From positions 735 through 64,734 of the forward strand of contig VWPU01004219.1 of the NCBI GenBank assembly GCA_013398955.1: DNA of 64,000 bases, written 5' to 3'. The translations under genes were made by a program, and so were the position numbers. The notes under the pieces were generated by a model, which saw nothing but the letters and a program-made list of their open reading frames with translations, was not told the origin of the DNA and did no database searches. Shown piece after piece: positions 62,916 through 64,000 of this stretch (positions within the stretch are counted from its first letter, which is position 1; each line of letters begins with the position of its first letter). This DNA comes from Callaeas wilsoni (Eukaryota; Chordata; Aves; Passeriformes; Callaeidae).

Positions 62916-63384
62916 GCCCGGCCCGGGGCTCCCTCTAGCGGCCACCGGCGGCACAGCAGGGGCGGCCGCGCGGTCTGGGGCCGCGCGCGTCGGTACCGAA
63001 TCGCTCTCCCCAAAGCCGGCCCGGGCGTGGGCCCGATCCCGGTCCTGAGTCCTGCCGCAGCTCGGAAGCAAAGGGCTTCCCAGGGCGCTCCCAGGTGAGA
63101 CCCGCAGGGACTGCCCCAGAAGGATTTAGGCTCGTTCTGCGCCACAGGAAGGTTTGGTTTTGGGTGGGTGGGTGAGACGGGTCGCTGAGGCCACTGTCTG
63201 CCGGTGGGGTAGGGCTGGGGCAGCCTCGCAGACTCCACTGTCCCCTGGAGACCCCTGTTTTGCCAGCACAGTGCACGGTGAGGCCTGGTTCTGGTGCAAT
63301 GTCCCCCCTTGAACCCCCCGCGCCCAGCCAGCTCTTGCCACAAGTGATGCAGCCAACCTGCCCCTTCAGTCTAGCATGTGTGTT

Positions 63385-63390
63385 TTTAAT
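63385..63390 (-). terminator. DHX58: Candidate polyadenylation signal of DHX58
   Basis: On the minus strand this reads ATTAAA, about 350 bases after the DHX58 stop codon, which implies a short 3' UTR of roughly 63370-63738. A weaker variant lies near 63680. No transcript evidence is available. Confidence 0.35.
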
Positions 63391-63738
63391 GGAGACCCAT
63401 CGAATTCACAAATCAGAGTGGAGAAGTGCTGGACTATGTCCTAGACCCACAGAAAGGGATGGTTCTGCTGGCAGCGTTGCGGAGGGGAAAGCAGCAGCAT
63501 GGGCAGCAAGGAAGGGTTTGGGTGGTTTTCCATCTCAGCATCTCATCCTTTCTGCATGGGTGCAGCAGCTCCTTCAGCAGCCATGGGCTCCAGCAAGGGA
63601 CACACTGCTGCAGCTCAGACCAGCGAGGAAGAGAGGTGTGAGCCGTGGCTCTCTGTCCAAGGGTTGAGGAAGCCTCCCCTTTTTATGTAGCATGCTGAAA
63701 GTGGCCCGTGAATAGTCCTCTTCTGAACAGAGCCTGTG

Positions 63739-63918
63739 CTAGAAGGAGAGGCCGTGGGTGTCAAAGCAGTACTCCAGGTAGTCAAACGCCTTGACGGGGA
63801 ATGTCACAGCGCTCCACTTCTTGTACCTCCTCTTCTCTGCCGGTGTCTCCACCACAAAGTTTTTGATGCAGAGGATAGGCAGCTTCACCTGCCGGTACAG
63901 CATCTCCATCCCCCAGTC
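63739..63918 (-). CDS. DHX58: DHX58 (LGP2) last coding exon, partial gene at right edge
   Basis: This is the 3'-terminal coding exon of a RIG-I-like receptor. It encodes 59 residues ([16 protein letters not shown]... to ...DTHGLSF) and a TAG stop at 63741-63739. The acceptor AG is at 63920-63919 after a pyrimidine-rich tract. The segment matches the end of the C-terminal RNA-binding regulatory domain: WGMEM...VKLP, the KKWS...FPV stretch and a closing FDYLEYC. The four zinc-binding cysteines of that domain would be in earlier exons beyond the window. LGP2 is a cytosolic double-stranded-RNA sensor that modulates MDA5/RIG-I signalling (family knowledge). Its position on the same strand, upstream of ZNF385C, matches mammalian gene order. 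Confidence 0.88.
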   Translation of the reverse strand, partial: DWGMEMLYRQVKLPILCIKNFVVETPAEKRRYKKWSAVTFPVKAFDYLEYCFDTHGLSF

Positions 63919-64000
63919 CTGTGTGGGCAGGGAGGGGACAGTCACACAACGCACACACAGCGTCCCCAGGCTGCAGGGAAGCGGCAGTTCCTTGCTCCCG

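Larger units (their letters stand above)
53011..63369. other. Intergenic DNA between ZNF385C and DHX58
   Basis: About 10 kb separates the ZNF385C long-isoform promoter from the DHX58 3' end. It holds the telomeric repeat, the 47-bp and 16-18-bp duplications, the large minisatellite, a small CpG-rich patch near 60240-60450 and an AT-rich block at 56880-57420. No convincing exon was found on either strand. Confidence 0.65.

Noticed and set aside
62162..63343. 393-codon minus-strand open frame, collagen-like GxP/GNRGMPG pattern
   Set aside because: The pattern comes from the 18-19 bp minisatellite, which is open in several frames on both strands. There is no signal peptide, no regular Gly-X-Y register and no homology.
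63919..64000. Search for the penultimate DHX58 exon
   Set aside because: No cysteine-pair coding segment or donor was found in the last 80 bases; they read as intron.

Overview
The window looks like bird nuclear DNA, probably from a small gene-rich microchromosome. It is GC-rich with several CpG islands, has split vertebrate genes with clean GT/AG junctions, and very little interspersed repeat. The only transposon remnant I recognise is the 3' end of a CR1 LINE (33379-33421), the typical bird/reptile retroposon. The gene content (ZNF385C, a C17orf113-type gene, DHX58/LGP2) matches the block at human 17q21.2; from general knowledge the chicken equivalent would be chromosome 27. The species cannot be named from the sequence.

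All three recognised genes are on the minus strand, so they read from high to low coordinates. ZNF385C, a matrin/JAZ-type zinc-finger gene, runs off the left edge. I can place a first exon in a CpG island (52639-52675 coding), an exon carrying zinc finger 1 (34166-34414), a linker exon (5946-6088) and an exon with the first half of zinc finger 2 (1250-1360). The intron phases of all four fit together. A second CpG island near 23.1 kb holds an alternative first exon (23114-23123) whose phase also fits the linker exon. It would give a shorter protein without zinc finger 1.

Inside the intron between ZNF385C exons 2 and 3 lies a complete second gene on the same strand, a C17orf113-type domesticated hAT transposase. 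It has a CpG-island first exon (15991 to about 16100) and two coding exons (13330-13858 and 10842-12374) encoding about 683 residues. It has an N-terminal TTF/BED-like zinc finger, a degenerate RNase-H-like core and an intact C-terminal hAT dimerisation region. An upstream ATG in the first exon is in frame after splicing and could add ten residues.

At the right edge is the last coding exon of DHX58 (LGP2; 63739-63918), a RIG-I-like helicase of antiviral sensing. About 10 kb of non-coding DNA separates its 3' end from the ZNF385C long-isoform promoter. That stretch holds an AT-rich block that could be a regulatory element (about 56880-57420), a short interstitial telomeric repeat (56612-56636) and an 18-19 bp GC-rich minisatellite (62406-62915).

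The rest is intronic or intergenic DNA. Many long open frames here are by-products of GC-rich, stop-poor sequence or of minisatellites, and are not genes. No rRNA, tRNA, CRISPR or intact mobile element was seen.
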